From: Albula goreensis
Taxonomy: Eukaryota > Chordata > Actinopteri > Albuliformes > Albulidae
Assembly (NCBI GenBank): GCA_022829145.1
Contig: CM040746.1
Span: 33,332,212-33,396,211, forward strand
DNA length: 64,000 bases
Direction: 5' to 3'
Every line of letters begins with the position of its first letter. Positions within the stretch are counted from its first letter, which is position 1. The notes beneath the pieces are model-generated. The model was not told the origin of the DNA and did no database searches. It worked only from the letters and a program-made list of their open reading frames with translations. Made by a program: the position numbers and the translations under genes. Shown piece by piece: positions 39,630 to 56,585 of this stretch.

Positions 39630-42420
39630 CTGCCAGAGTGTGTCTCTGTAAGGGATTTATCTTAAGCAGCTCAGTTTGGCTATCAGCTAAGGCTGCACCC
39701 ATGATTCTGCACTGGATTCAGCATTAGTGCTAAGAGAGTCCACATGGGATCATACGTACTCTCATCAAGAGTTAATATAACACTGAGCATTATGACTAAA
39801 AGACTGGAAAACACTGAAAAACAAACATAGCCCATGATCATTTGTATTTGACTTTGATGTACGGCATAAACACAACTGATAACATTTTCTGAATAAATAC
39901 ATATGATTTTTTTTACAAGAATGTTGGTGATGAACTAAGCTGTGTTTGATCAGAAAATAAAAGTAAAGCACAACATTACTAGACAAAGGTAAGGACAAAG
40001 AGTTGAATGTATGCATCTGAACCCTGACTGGTCATGTTTTCTCAGTGAGCACGTAACTAATGAAGATTAACAGAGGAACACAATGGAGATTCAGCCGAGG
40101 CAACACTAAAGCGAACATCCACAACAATGGTTTCCAGAGCCCTTCATTCACCAGGCACTCGGCTTGAGGGATCCGCACTAATCCACAAAAGAGCCCAGAC
40201 ACAAATACCCAGCCGGCTAGCAGGTCCCAATCTGTACTGCACATGGTGTTCCCTAAAATAAGATTACCCAATCGAGCTTCCCAGGCTACCTTCCATTACA
40301 GCATCATGCACCTGGGAGCTGGTTACCATGACTCCCTAACCAGGCTTGCCTGGAGTAGGGGGGGTGCTGTATCTATGGACAGTTATGCTAATATTGGCAC
40401 ATGATGCTAACACCTCAGGTGAACTTTGTGGTATGACAGCCTGTGACTAAAAGCAGGTATGCTGTCAGAATGCTGTTTTTAAAGCAGAGCACCCTTTACA
40501 CAGATTAAAATCCTGTTTCTCATCAAGTGTGGGTAAGGTTTTTTCCTTTGGTGTGTTTGTTTTTGTTGTTTAACCTTAGAGATAATCAAGAACTATGTAT
40601 TTATATATTCATTTTTGCTCTCCCATTGGCCTGAAATAGTCTGAATGACAGAAATTGCGGTAGCTTGAGCCCAGCACAGCCTCAGAATAAGTAGTCTTAT
40701 AAATTTTGCTTATGATTGCTAAAAGGCATGTTCCCTGGCTTTGCTGTTTATGTCAGCTTGCCTTTTCCCCTGGACTATGTTGACAAAATCTCAAAGATGC
40801 AAATCATTTTGAAGAGCCCGGGGAGAAATTAACATCTATATGTAAAATACCTTTAGGTTCTAAAGTGCAAAATAAACATTTGCAAAGAGCGCAGAGGGAT
40901 TTATGTGTTGAAACTGAGAATGCCAAATATATGTTGAACTTTTACTTTGGATCTAAAGCCTACAGTGCCTGGTATTGAAGAAAAAGGGAAGTCAGGCTAA
41001 AGTTTGGTATACTCCACTGATATAACATTTCAGAAAAGAGTTCTACAAAGGTGTCTTCAAAACTGTAAAAGCGAAGTTATGTGAACTGACCGCTCTTGCC
41101 ATGCCGTGAAGGCCAGACCTAAAGGACACTAAAGACATATTTGGAGAGATCGCTGGGTCGGCGAGCTTCCAGTCAACGCTAAATTGCCTCGTAACCTTTC
41201 CCGCACAGTGAAGCTGACAGCTCACGAAAGAGCGCCCGGTGATTCGCTGGCAGATTCTTTGCGAACCGCTTGACTGACGAAGAGGGGAAATGCCAAAACA
41301 AAAAGGAGAGGAGTCAGTGCCCTGTTGCTTGGCTTTCGACTGTTTTGACATTGAAGAGTTTGTGTCTGTGATCTGACAGCCAGGATGGGTGAACTCAGAG
41401 GCGTAAAGGCAGAACCGCTAATTGGGCTGCAGTGGGGAGGGGGTTCAGGCTTGTCCTATCCCACACAAGAGTCTCATCACGGGCCACCAGGCCGACGGGG
41501 TGGGCCAAATGCACTTCACACATCTGGACACACTGACCACTGGTGCCAGGACGCCTGTAGCCTCAGCTGATGGAGAAACGGCTGCCCGCTAGGACTTGGA
41601 TGATGAGGTTGACCACGTGTAGCCTAGATTTTGTGACACGGTTTGTGGCGAAATGGTGATGTGTGGGCTATGATAAAACGATACAGCAGGGACAACTTCA
41701 AAGCACATGGTAGTGTAGCAGGTATGTGTATTCCTGACATATTTGGTGAGCAATTTCCATATCAATAGGAATTCCACATCAAGTGGAAAATGAAAGGTCT
41801 GACTTTGTGGAGTATGTTATGGCCTTAAGGTGGCAACAGACTGCCCTGGGCCTGTTTACCTGGGAAATGCAGTTACAGTAGGCACTGCCCATGTCATGAA
41901 AATCCAGACAAAAGTTCATTATTAAATGCACAGTCTGTTATATAAAAAAAGCACCTGTATAGTCAGGAGAATGTGGTGAGGTTTGGTTTAAGAAGGCATT
42001 TCAGTAGGACATGCCTGTGAACTCCTACGCCTTTCCATCAGCATTCCCCTTTGGGCTATCTTCCACAGGCACGTGTGTTAATATCGCCAGTACACTGAAA
42101 AGAACAAAGTCATGTGACACAGTGGGGGCAACCACACCCTGTGTCTACCTTACCTCCCTGAGTATATATGCCTGCTGCCTACACCACCGGATTCAGCTGT
42201 GTTTCTGCACAGTTACTGCAACAGCCTTCACACAAACTACTCACCTCTGTATCTCCATGGTCGCCTGTCATACGGCGGAGCCGTTTTACCTGCTTGTGAT
42301 GTTGTTCGGCTACTCTTGGGACCATGCAAGCGGAGCCTCAACAGCAGCCTGGGGATAGATCCACACAGAGCATAGTTTCCTCTGCCATAACAAGACTTAA
42401 TATCCTTCACTACCCACAGA
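39630..42420. other. Gene-free sequence
   Basis: No gene. About 41090-41300 is CpG-retaining and non-repetitive. Confidence 0.35.
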
Positions 42421-42424
42421 CTTT

Positions 42425-42690
42425 AGTACGCACAGTCTACAGCAACAGCACATTTTACTAAACCGCACACAAGTGACAGCACATTTTTCTGTGCTACAGG
42501 CGAGGTCACAACACACTTCAGTACACAGAGAAGCTGTCCACTTGACTGTGCTCCACACAAAGTAACAACACATTCTAATAATACATAGAGTATCAATACA
42601 CTTTACAATTCTACACACAAAAGTAAGAACACACTTTGGTACATAGAGCAACAGCACACTTTACTGTGCTGTACACAAGTAATAGCGTAC
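42425..42690 (-). repeat. Degenerate minisatellite, ACACAAGTAACAGCACACTTT-type
   Basis: About six imperfect units of roughly 40-45 bp, recognised by (TAC)ACAAGT(R)ACA(R)CACATTTTACTGTGCT words. The frames over it show a matching Cys-rich periodicity and are not taken as genes. Confidence 0.65.
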
Positions 42691-43156
42691 TCCATCCAGA
42701 GTCTCATGCACTTCATTCTGCTGCCAGTCCCTCCACACTTTACAGAGCAAATGAGACCCACTACATCGCACATTTTCCATACAGCCCTGCTCAATTTGTG
42801 CACAGAGCCAATTCAGGAAATTACACACCCTCTACGGAGCCCTCTTCCTCTCTCTTTGGTGCCATCAGCATGCCGAGGGCGGCACGGCGATCCGCCCCTC
42901 AGAGCCTCTTCATGACGAAGAGCCGAGAGCGTCCTCTCTCCATCACCTGTGTTTCTCCACCTGCGCCATTACTGCCTGAGAGTTGGGGAAGGGGGGGCAT
43001 GGGTCACACCAGGGGGTGCTGCTCTGCATGGGGGCTGACTGGAATATGAATTACTGAGCCATGGAAAAATAAACAGCTTATTTATGCCACTGACCTGTTG
43101 ATAATAATGACCCCCCGTCACTCAGCTGAATAAGCAGGGGGGGGTAGGGTGGGGGG

Positions 43157-43640
43157 TCAGGGTGCTTCTGTCACTCCATCTTTCTTCTCTCTCCATCTCT
43201 CATCCTCTTCTCTCTCCTCTCTTAGTCCCGTTTCTTTCCCCCCTTCTGCCTCCTCTCCTCCATCACTCTGTCTCCCTGTGTCTTCATGCTTCTCTCATAC
43301 CTCTCTTGTTCTCCTTTCATCCCTCTTTTATTGGCCCTCCTCTCCCCCTTCAATCTTTCACCCATCGTCCATCTCCTCTTTTCTCTTCTCTGCCATTCTT
43401 CTTTCATCCCTTCTCATATCCCCCTCTCATATTTTCAGTCCCTTTTCCTGCCAGCCAGTCTTTCTCCCTCGGTCATCCCTCTGTTATTGTCACACTCACT
43501 CTGTCCCTCTCTTCCTTCCATTGCCCATCCTCCCCTCTCTTCTTTTTCCTTATTTCACCCACCATTTCCCTCCTCTTCTCTCCGGCCTCCTCCTCCTCTC
43601 CCTCTTTCACCACATTCTCTTTCTCTGTGAATACAGCAGG
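43157..43640 (+). repeat. Polypyrimidine tract, ~480 bp
   Basis: The plus strand is overwhelmingly C and T (CTCTCC, TCCTC, CTTCT words) with sparse purines. Long Ser/Leu/Pro frames over it are compositional artefacts. Confidence 0.9.
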
Positions 43641-45000
43641 TTGTGAGTACAAACTTGGCCTCGGGACATTGGCACCACTCCTCCTATGCTGTGCAAGAGG
43701 CGTCCTCTTTGTAATCCACTTTAAAAAAAATATATATATATATAATAAAAAAATATATTTGAAAGCGGAGAGAAGAATTTCTTTTTGATTTTAGCTGCGG
43801 GCCAACTTTTAATTCAAGGCCCATCTTTATCTTGCTCTTGTATTTCTGAGGAGCTTCATTCTCTGAAACGTCAGAGAACTGCCCCCACCCCCGCTCTCTC
43901 TATCAGGATGGAGCAGTGACAGTGAGGACGGGAAGCGAAGACGAGCATCCAGGCTGGTCTTCGGCTCATATATCCCACAGTGCTTTGCTCTTACATGCCT
44001 GACAGGAGCGGGACCCAGTGACATCTCTGTGACGCATGCATACTCCATGGCAGTGATGTACAGCTTCTGCTCTTATGTAATTTAATGACAATCATCTTTG
44101 AGATGTGTCAGTTTGTCTAATTTTATTGATAATAATTTTGATTGATCTCTCAAGCAAGTGCTGAAGCATCCTCATCTCCACCCATGAAACATTTCACCGT
44201 GGAGTTACCTGGAGTTGCTGTCTGAAGCTGATTAGGTGGATGAGTCAGAGTAATTCCAGGTGAAATCCAGGTAAAATCCTGAATACACACCCAACCTCAA
44301 GGCCAAGAGTTCTCCTTCCCTGCACTGTGGAATACACTGATTCAGCAATGATGAAGATGAAAGGGGAGGGAGGGGTCCTTTCTCCCCAAAAGATGAAATG
44401 TGGGCTTGAACATATGAATGATTCACAGCTTAAGGGCAATTCTGGCATCAAGGTGTTTTGGGGCTAAAATGTATAAATCATCAAAACATGTAGCCTGTAG
44501 TCTTACCTCTGCACTAACACTCTCCTAGGTGTGCCAAACCTTATTTCACCATTACCTGTGTGTCTAATTAGTGGATCTTCACCTTTGCACTAAACCAAAT
44601 GGCAACCTTACCTGTGTACCAAGCCAATAGACTTGCAGCAATACAGTAGGCGCAATTAGATGCACCAGCCCGGGCAATATCTCCGCTAGCAATCATATCT
44701 GCAATGAAATGAGTCATTTGTGATTCTTTTCCAGGAATCTGTCAGTGCTGGGACTGATTTAAGCCTTGATGTCAGATCTCGGTGCAGCAGGCGTGGGCAG
44801 TTCCTGCTCAGGAGTGACCCAGGTTTTTGGAGAGAGGGAAGTAGGCGGGGTTCAGCCTTGGCCACAGGCTCCTGTTGGTCCACTTTCTGCAGTGATTGGC
44901 TCTGTTCAAAGCTCACTTCATTAGTGCCAATATGCCACTCGGCTCAGTGCATGTGAAACCTTCATGTAGATGGTGAAACATTAAATCAGGACAAAAAGAC
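43641..45000. other. Gene-free sequence
   Basis: No gene is recognised. An (AT)n run lies near 43731-43744. Confidence 0.35.
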
Positions 45001-45002
45001 GT

Positions 45003-45089
45003 CCAGTCAGAGCAGGAGTTCTCCCGAGGCATCCAATCAAAACAGGAGTTCTCCTGAGGCATCCAATCAAAATAGGAATTCTCCTTTAC
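45003..45089 (+). repeat. 30-bp minisatellite with CCAAT words
   Basis: Units at 45003-45032, 45033-45062 and 45063-45089 follow the pattern CCAATCAAAACAGGAGTTCT + CCTGAGGCAT. Units 2 and 3 carry CCAATCA and unit 1 carries CCAGTCA. Confidence 0.9.
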
Positions 45090-45485
45090 CATGAGGGATC
45101 AAGCTGGAGAGCTGACAGAACTTGGCAAGGGAGAGACGTTTTTTGTTTAAGGAACCCTTGCAATACAATCAAAGGCGGACCCCCTTTTTGCAGCTGCTCA
45201 AAGAAAAAAAAAAGAATAGCATTACGCTTAGAGGGCAGCATCCTTCATGTACCGTTGAAACATCTTCAAAAGGTCATACATAATCTTCAGCATTAAGTGT
45301 CCATTGATTTCTGGAAATTCTTAGATTGATGGAACGTATCAGAACCTGTCACTGTGAGCGATGTTTCTGGGACCAAGTCCAGTTTTAATGCAGAACGCTA
45401 ATTAGGATGGGCAAACATGCTGTAGCTTTGTCCTAATTGTATACAACAAGCGTCACTCGGTTTTCAAAACATAGGGTGACACTTC

Positions 45486-45500
45486 AGCGCCATCTGGTGG
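45486..45500 (-). promoter_or_regulatory. Strong CTCF-type motif at the edge of the gene-free region
   Basis: The minus strand reads CCACCAGATGGCGCT, a full match to the CTCF core CCASYAGRKGGCRSY. It lies about 2.2 kb beyond the most distal possible rhog poly(A) signal, between the gene-free block and the genes. Confidence 0.65.
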
Positions 45501-45504
45501 TTGA

Positions 45505-47665
45505 AAGTGGGACAAGAGGCATTTCAAGTGTGACATAAAATCTTGTCATCTTGCCATTGCAGAAATTCTGTGTCTTAAATTCATTTATAATTAAATTCTT
45601 TAAGGACACATTCTAAAATAGGCTATACAAATCAAAAGTTTCAAAAGGACAAGTGGATATCAATTGCAGTTGTTAAACTTTGAAAAACTAAACTCATAAA
45701 CACGTTCACACAGACATTTTAATCTAAACATATTTCATTATGTATGACTATTGCATACATTTAATATTTTAATTACATTCTTTGGGGATATACTGAAAAG
45801 ATGCAAATAAGTGTCAGTTTGGACAAGTACACATAAATTACAGTTGTAAAACCTATAATAACTAACCACGCACACATTTTATATATTTTTTCAAGGCAGC
45901 TCGAGAACTGAATTAATATAACAGATCACCTCTAGAGCTTCACCGGGGGCAAAATAGCTTTTTGTCAAAGTCAAAGTAACAAAAAATAAATAATTAAAAA
46001 AGAGGCCTCAAATTCTGGTGAGAATAAATATTTTTTTAAGACTTTCAGGACCACAAGGTCATTCTCTTAATTTTCACATCTGAGGTGTGAGCGCCTGCCT
46101 GCTCAGAGCTGTGACTCGAGCGTAATCAGTGCGTTGGACACGTCTACACAGAACCCACTAGGTTATTAATGAGGAATAGTGTGGGCGTAGCAACTCCCAC
46201 CTCGAGTCTGCCTTTTCAAACTGCCAATGAAATGCACAGGTCAGGACCCATAATTATAAACCGTCTCAAGGCTAAGAGTGCTGATCTAGGATTAGTTTTG
46301 TGTTTTTTCTTCTTTTTTATTGCTCATAATGGTTGAGGTTAAGACATCCAGAGGTGAAACTTGATTGCAGTCGAGCGCTCCTACTCTTTGTAGATGTTTA
46401 TAACGGGCCCTAATTTCAGTGATGTCTTCATCGGGCTTAACAAAAAATCTCTGCTAAGACAAAGCGTCTTTAATGTTCATCTTAAAATACCCTGTAACAT
46501 AAAAAAAATGCAGTTTCAGCAGGGATTGAACAAAACTGGCAGGTTCAACAGACCTATGATGAAGCAGAAAAGGTTGCCAGGCTGGGGAGTATCACCAACC
46601 AAAACGGGAGCCTTTGAAAATATCTTTGACAAATCTCAGTTCAAATGAACGCCAGCCAATAACCGATCAGGGCATTTTACAAGGTGATACGGAAGTCACA
46701 AGCGGCAAGGTGATGCATTTTATGCACTGAAAGCGAAAGAAATTTATTTCCTTTCACACCTCTAAGCTCATTTTGCTCCATGTTACCATGGCCTTAAACA
46801 GAAAACACAAGCAGCATTGTGATTACTCAGGAAACACTGAGTTTCAGACTGTAAAAATCTTTCCCTGAGGACATGTCCTAAGGTGTATCATCAGCAAATG
46901 TCATGGTAATTATCTGTGATTCCTGGCATACACAGGGTCTATTTTCCATGATTAATTTGGATTTATCAATCACATCCTTGCCAAAGCAGTATCTGAAGAC
47001 AGCTTTTACAGAGTGGAGACCACCGAACTGGGGTATTGGCTCTTTGCGGTAAAACGAACCTGTGTGCATGTGTGTGCGCGTATTGAGCTCTGAATGAGTC
47101 AGGTCAGTAGAGATCATAGAGCTGCAGTCTCACATGCAGAACCTCCCAGGGTCCTTTGTTGTGGCTTGCGCGCGGGTGGAACGGAAACGCGTTCGCACGG
47201 TCGTACGTCAGGGCTGGGCGCAGTCGGCTTGTTTGTTCCACCCTGTGTGCCATGACGATGTGCTGGCAGGCTGTGTGTGTCAACGTCTGCAAGAGCCAGA
47301 ATGATCCAGGTGAATCATGTCGCCCCATTGTCAGCGGACTTAACGCTGCCAAAGCCCAACAAAACTCTGAAGTGCAGACAGATGCATAGGGCAGTGTGAT
47401 GTACAGGCTGAATCAATGAGCACACTTCTTAATGCTGAAGCTCACTAATATTTGACAGTTTCACCCTGAACTAAGCCAAGATGTGTCAAACTTGCTCAGC
47501 ACCTTCCCCTGTGTGAGGGTTGAGAAGGTTTCCGTTGAAGCAAACAGCCTGATCACCAAAGTTAACTCTCACCTCACGGCTCTGCAGAGAAAGAGGTGAT
47601 GCATGCAGATTAATTCACACTACAAAAAACACAACACATGAACCCAGGAGAAATCTAAAGGCCAG
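45505..47665. other. Gene-free sequence between CTCF-type site and rhog 3' region
   Basis: No gene. AT-rich, with a CpG cluster at 47165-47230 (about 12 CpGs in 65 bp) and a mixed-composition stretch at about 46080-46260. Confidence 0.4.
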
Positions 47666-47669
47666 GCAA

Positions 47670-52799
<5,130 letters not shown>

Positions 52800-53361
52800 A
52801 TCTTTTTTGCTTGTTTGTTTTTATTAACGGTAGCTTTTCATCTAATTTTTCAATGCAAGGTTACTTTCTTGAATGTCTCCTCATTCCCTCCCCAATCTAC
52901 TCATTCTGTCCACAAACATAAAGCACAACAACCCTAAAAGGCAGAAAGCAATAGAAATAAGGAGACAGGCAATATGATCAGAGGAGGAGGAATGGGAAAG
53001 GGGGCAAAAAAAACAAAACAAAAAAAAAAAAAAAAAAAAACCCCACGAGGACAGGGTCATGCACCAAGGCAGATGTGGCAAAAAGCCGTTCTGCTGTGGC
53101 TATTCCCGCAGACATCTTCGCTTCACTTTGGTGTTCGATTTGGAATTAAAACTAAAAAACCCCCAGAAGAACAAGGAAAATGAGTGCAGGAGGAGGGGGA
53201 GGAGGGTGTTTAGAGAGGGGGGGATAAAAAACGAGTGTCAGAAGAGCGAAAAAAAGCATATGTAAGTTAGCGGCAGCAGGGAGGTGCCTATGGCGATGAG
53301 ACAGACAGCCCCTCCTCCCGCTCAGTGTCCATGTCCTTCCGCCTTCCCTTCCCCCTCCTCA
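52800..53361 (-). other. rhog: rhog proximal 3' UTR
   Basis: This is the non-coding sequence immediately after the TAG/TGA-type end of the rhog CDS. An AATAAA (TTTATT on the plus strand, 52820-52825) would give a 3' UTR of about 0.55 kb. Long A/T homopolymer runs occur (for example A-rich at about 53008-53040). I cannot tell whether this signal or more distal ones are used. Confidence 0.5.
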
Positions 53362-53937
53362 CTATAAGAGCACGCACTTCTTGGGGGTCTTCTTGGCAGC
53401 AGGGTACAGCACAGCGCGCACGGCCTCGGCGAACACCTCCCGCACGCCCTCCTGCAGCAGCGCCGAGCACTCCATGTACTTGACGGCGCCGATCTGCTTG
53501 GCCAGTGAGCTGCCCTGCTGGGGCGTGGTGGGCGCCAGGCCCTGATCCTTCAGCTTCTTCACCGTCTCGCTGTCGGACCGCAGGTCCCGCTTGCTGCCCA
53601 CCAGCAGCACGGGGACACTGGGGCAGTGGTGGGACACCTCCGGGTGCCACTTGTGCCGCACGTTGGCGTGGGACGAGGGGCTCCCGATGGAGAAGCAGAT
53701 GATGAAGACGTTGGTCTGAGGGTAGGACAGCGTGCGCAGGCGGTCATACTCCTCCTGGCCTGCCGTGTCCCACAGGTTGAGGCTGACGGTGCGGCCGTCC
53801 ACGCTCATCTGTGCGCTGTAGTTGTCGAAGACGGTGGGGATGTACTCCTCGGGGAAGGCGTTGGTCGTGTAGGAGATCAGCAGGCAGGTCTTGCCCACTG
53901 CCCCGTCTCCCACCACCACGCACTTTATCGTCTGCAT
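53362..53937 (-). CDS. rhog: RhoG-family small GTPase, complete single-exon CDS
   Basis: This is a 191-residue Rho GTPase, a membrane-anchored GDP/GTP switch. Known RhoG acts upstream of Rac through ELMO/DOCK to control ruffling, migration and engulfment. Seen: the P-loop GDGAVGKT at about residues 10-17, switch [10 protein letters not shown] at about 32-40, [12 protein letters not shown] from about 57, the RhoG-like segment [10 protein letters not shown], the G4 motif as SKRD, ECSAL for G5, and a C-terminal CVLL box that predicts geranylgeranylation after a basic stretch. Length equals human RHOG, and the whole CDS in one exon is also usual for RHOG. I chose the ATG that opens [12 protein letters not shown]. 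The frame extends 26 codons further, but that part crosses a good splice acceptor and is not Rho-like. Odd points: Ser replaces the usual Thr in G4, and the hypervariable tail differs from mammals. Fish carry several rhog paralogs, and I cannot say which one this is. Confidence 0.95.
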   Translation of the reverse strand: MQTIKCVVVGDGAVGKTCLLISYTTNAFPEEYIPTVFDNYSAQMSVDGRTVSLNLWDTAGQEEYDRLRTLSYPQTNVFIICFSIGSPSSHANVRHKWHPEVSHHCPSVPVLLVGSKRDLRSDSETVKKLKDQGLAPTTPQQGSSLAKQIGAVKYMECSALLQEGVREVFAEAVRAVLYPAAKKTPKKCVLL

Positions 53938-53958
53938 CCTTCCTGCATCCACACAGAC
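53938..53958 (-). other. rhog: rhog 5' UTR at the start of the coding exon, with splice acceptor
   Basis: Reading the minus strand, a pyrimidine-rich stretch ends in TTTGCTGCAG and is followed by about 21 nt before the ATG. This fits a 3' splice site placing the end of the 5' UTR and the full CDS in one exon. Another AG lies slightly upstream (CCGCCAG), so the exact boundary is not certain. Confidence 0.65.
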
Positions 53959-54104
53959 CTGCAGCAAACCTGGCGGAGGACGACAGAGGGGAGTCAGCAT
54001 GCAGCAGCGCCTCAATGCCCATCATCTCCTCAGCAAAGAAACACACTGCCAAACACAGAGAAGCCGGGGCTGGCCCAAGAAAATGACTGTAGGCAAACAG
54101 AGCT

Positions 54105-54155
54105 AAGGTGGGCTGAATGGCCTGTTATTGTTATGTAATCTTATGTTCTTATTCT
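54105..54155 (+). mobile_element. SINE-tail remnant, GGCTGAATGGCC-type
   Basis: Reads GGTGGGCTGAATGGCCTGTT, then ATTGTTATGTAATCTTATGTTCTTA, a terminal motif of dispersed elements in several ray-finned fishes. Only the tail is recognisable. Confidence 0.5.
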
Positions 54156-54659
54156 TAAATTGCACCATTTCACCAAACATAACATTGGGAGTTCTTAAGC
54201 GCACAGTGGAGGCTAGCCGGGAGGCATATACGTTCAATGTATAGGACTTGTTCAGTGTTGAACATATACATGCAAGGAACTAAACCTTAAGTAAATCTGA
54301 AACCCTACTCTAGTGACATTTTTTATATTTCATAATAACCCATCCCACATCCATTACATCACCAGCCTTGGATGTTTTGAGTACAATTTATAGTTTAAAA
54401 TATGAAAAGACATTGCTTGTTATCTCAATCAGTCAGACAGTGATAAAGTCTGTCATTGACTGGTCAGTTATACAACACATTTGCCATTGAATTTGTACCA
54501 AATCCCAGGAACAGTCAGACTGGGAGATCAGCTCGAGTAAAACCCTCTGGCTCTTCGCCCACATCAACAGTTATTGATCCTTCAGAATGTACCTCCATGT
54601 GTTATGCGTATGGAAGACAGACAATTTTTTTTTTTTTGCGGTGGACTTTGTATGTAAAC

Positions 54660-54735
54660 TCGGCTTGGCTGGAATCACATCAACCAGCAGACACTGCAGA
54701 ATCTCCAGGGACCAGAACTGGAAATTGCCGTTCTA
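54660..54735 (-). mobile_element. Interspersed repeat remnant, CTGGAGGGCC-type family, reverse
   Basis: The plus strand reads AACCAGCAGACACTGCAG, then AATCTCCAGGGACCAGAACTGG, matching the reversed copy at 27395 in word order. Confidence 0.5.
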
Positions 54736-56457
54736 ATGCACAAGCAGTTTCTCCACAATACAGTAAATTATTCATGGAAAACAGCAGTAGTGTTTGACAT
54801 CTCATTTATAATTTACCGTAATGTTACATGCAAGGCCATCTATTTGCAGCCTCATAAATTAATAAAACTCCACTTCAATACATTATGAAGACAGCTCTAT
54901 TGTATTTCTGTTAACGAAGTTGATCATTCTGTTTATTAGACAAATTGGCATATTTAAAGAAAATCCGTAAATCCTCATGTATCATTTACAAATGCTACTT
55001 CACAACAGCTTTCTCTGTACAGGACTTCTTGTGTGATTACAAACAGCTTTGTACCTAAGACTAGTTTTCAGACGAATGAAGATAATGCAGTGAAGTAAAA
55101 CAGTCTTAGCTTTGAGAATTACCACAGAGAGAGCGAGACAGGCTAAGTGTGTCCCACGCTTAACCTCTTATAGCTTAGCCGTCAACCACAATTACATCAC
55201 ACACGCAGAAATATACATGCACTTACACACCAAGCTCTTAAACTAACGTCTTCCACAAAAGATTCAACATCGGTTTGTGGGACCAAATAATCTGCTTCCC
55301 TTGTGATAAACTTGGCAAAGGAAAGTAACTGGGAACCAGACGTTATCTACTTTAAAGACTCGACAAACATGCGGATCCACAACATTTAACATTTTATGTA
55401 CTTCACCATGTCAGCCTCTAGTTTTCTACCGAAAGTCATGCCCATCAGATTTGAAGAAAAAGAAACACATTTTCATAGCTAACATTAAAACTCGAGTTTC
55501 GCTCTTTCATGTGGCGTTTACGCCTCATCGTCACCGGTTACTGTATAACAGTTTAGGCCTATTAACTATGGCACAAACATTTCCAATGAACTGCTAACGA
55601 TTTACTAGACGGCTACCATCAGCTAACACTGTCTGCTTACACGCTGTCTACCCATCAAATGTAATAACAACAAGACTTCCATAGCTGAAAAAATGCGATC
55701 CGATATTGTAACATTATCTTAACCAACTTATTAGTTAGTTTCAACATGTTAACAGTCAAGAAGCATGAGATATCACTACTCCGTCAATCACAGTAACTAG
55801 CGAGCGTTAAGGTTACTTAACATAGCTGTTATGCTGGCAATATTTGTTAGTTAGCTGGTATGTCTGTATAGGATACCATCCATCTATATGTATCGCGGTG
55901 GTTAACTTTATCTAGATAACTACAGCTTCAGGAGCAGGGCGAAGTCTCAAACTTCTTTGAGTAAACCGAAAGTTGCTAGCTATCTAGTTTACAACCTGGA
56001 AACGCCTTAGCTCGCAAGCATTAGCTAACGGTAGCTGAATGCTGATACACTGCTAACTGCGATCACTGATGTTCAGTTTGCTAGCTCGCCAATAAGCAAC
56101 TACCAACATAACTTCAGCTAGACAGTATTTAACGTTACAACTAATAGCGTTGAAACGTTGTAGTTAGCGATAGATAACTAGCTATCTAACAAACTAATAC
56201 AAAGTCTAGGTAATGGCTAGCAAGATTTATAACTGGCTGGCGCTAGGTAACGTTACCTAGCCATATTATAGCTAACGTTACGTTAGCAACTAGCAAGCTA
56301 GGTGAACTGATTTGGAGTTTTAAAAAGTTCATTATGTTGACTGAATTATTCAGTGAGAGGTCAAACACATAACTTAAACGTCTGGCAACGACACAGGAAA
56401 TCACATTTCAATGAAAAACATATCAAGCGTTTACTAAATAAAGTTAAACTGTCTCAC

Positions 56458-56550
56458 CACCTCACTTAGGACTCGCGCTCTCTAGCTTCGTTCAATCAGA
56501 CCAGACAGAACCGCATCCGGGGAGCTGCCCCAAATAGTGACTACGCATGA
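56458..56550 (-). other. rhog: Candidate non-coding first exon of rhog
   Basis: On the minus strand this short, CpG-containing stretch ends in overlapping donor-like sites: GAG|GTGGTG at 56461/56460, or GTG|GTGAGA at 56458/56457. It sits just downstream of a ZNF143-type promoter motif and contains a GATTGAAC CCAAT-like word. No open frame joins it to the CDS, so it would be 5' UTR. The start is approximate, and transcript data would be needed to fix both ends. Confidence 0.4.
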
Positions 56551-56566
56551 CTTGACATGCACCAGA

Positions 56567-56585
56567 GCACTCTGGTAAATGTAGT
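56567..56585 (-). promoter_or_regulatory. ZNF143/SBS-type promoter motif upstream of rhog
   Basis: The minus strand reads ACTACATTTACCAGAGTGC. This resembles the extended ZNF143 (Staf) site, with its ACTACA module followed by a TWCCCAGAATGC-like core; one C of the core is an A here. Such sites lie close to transcription starts, often bidirectional ones. The position 20-100 bp upstream of the candidate rhog first exon supports a promoter role. Confidence 0.5.

Larger units (their letters stand above)
53959..56457 (-). other. rhog: Probable rhog intron 1
   Basis: This is a gene-free interval between the acceptor before the rhog CDS and the likely donor near 56457. It is AT-rich. From about 55.5 to 56.3 kb it is saturated with TAGCTA, GCTAGC and AACGTTA words typical of teleost introns. 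It also holds two interspersed-repeat remnants, near 54.1 and 54.7 kb. No coding potential is seen. The intron's existence depends on the promoter assignment upstream. Confidence 0.5.

Noticed and set aside
43149-43788. 165- and 208-codon Ser/Leu/Pro frames
   Set aside because: They overlap the polypyrimidine tract in several frames at once, which is a compositional artefact.
53626-54138. 170-codon plus-strand frame
   Set aside because: Antisense shadow of the rhog coding exon.
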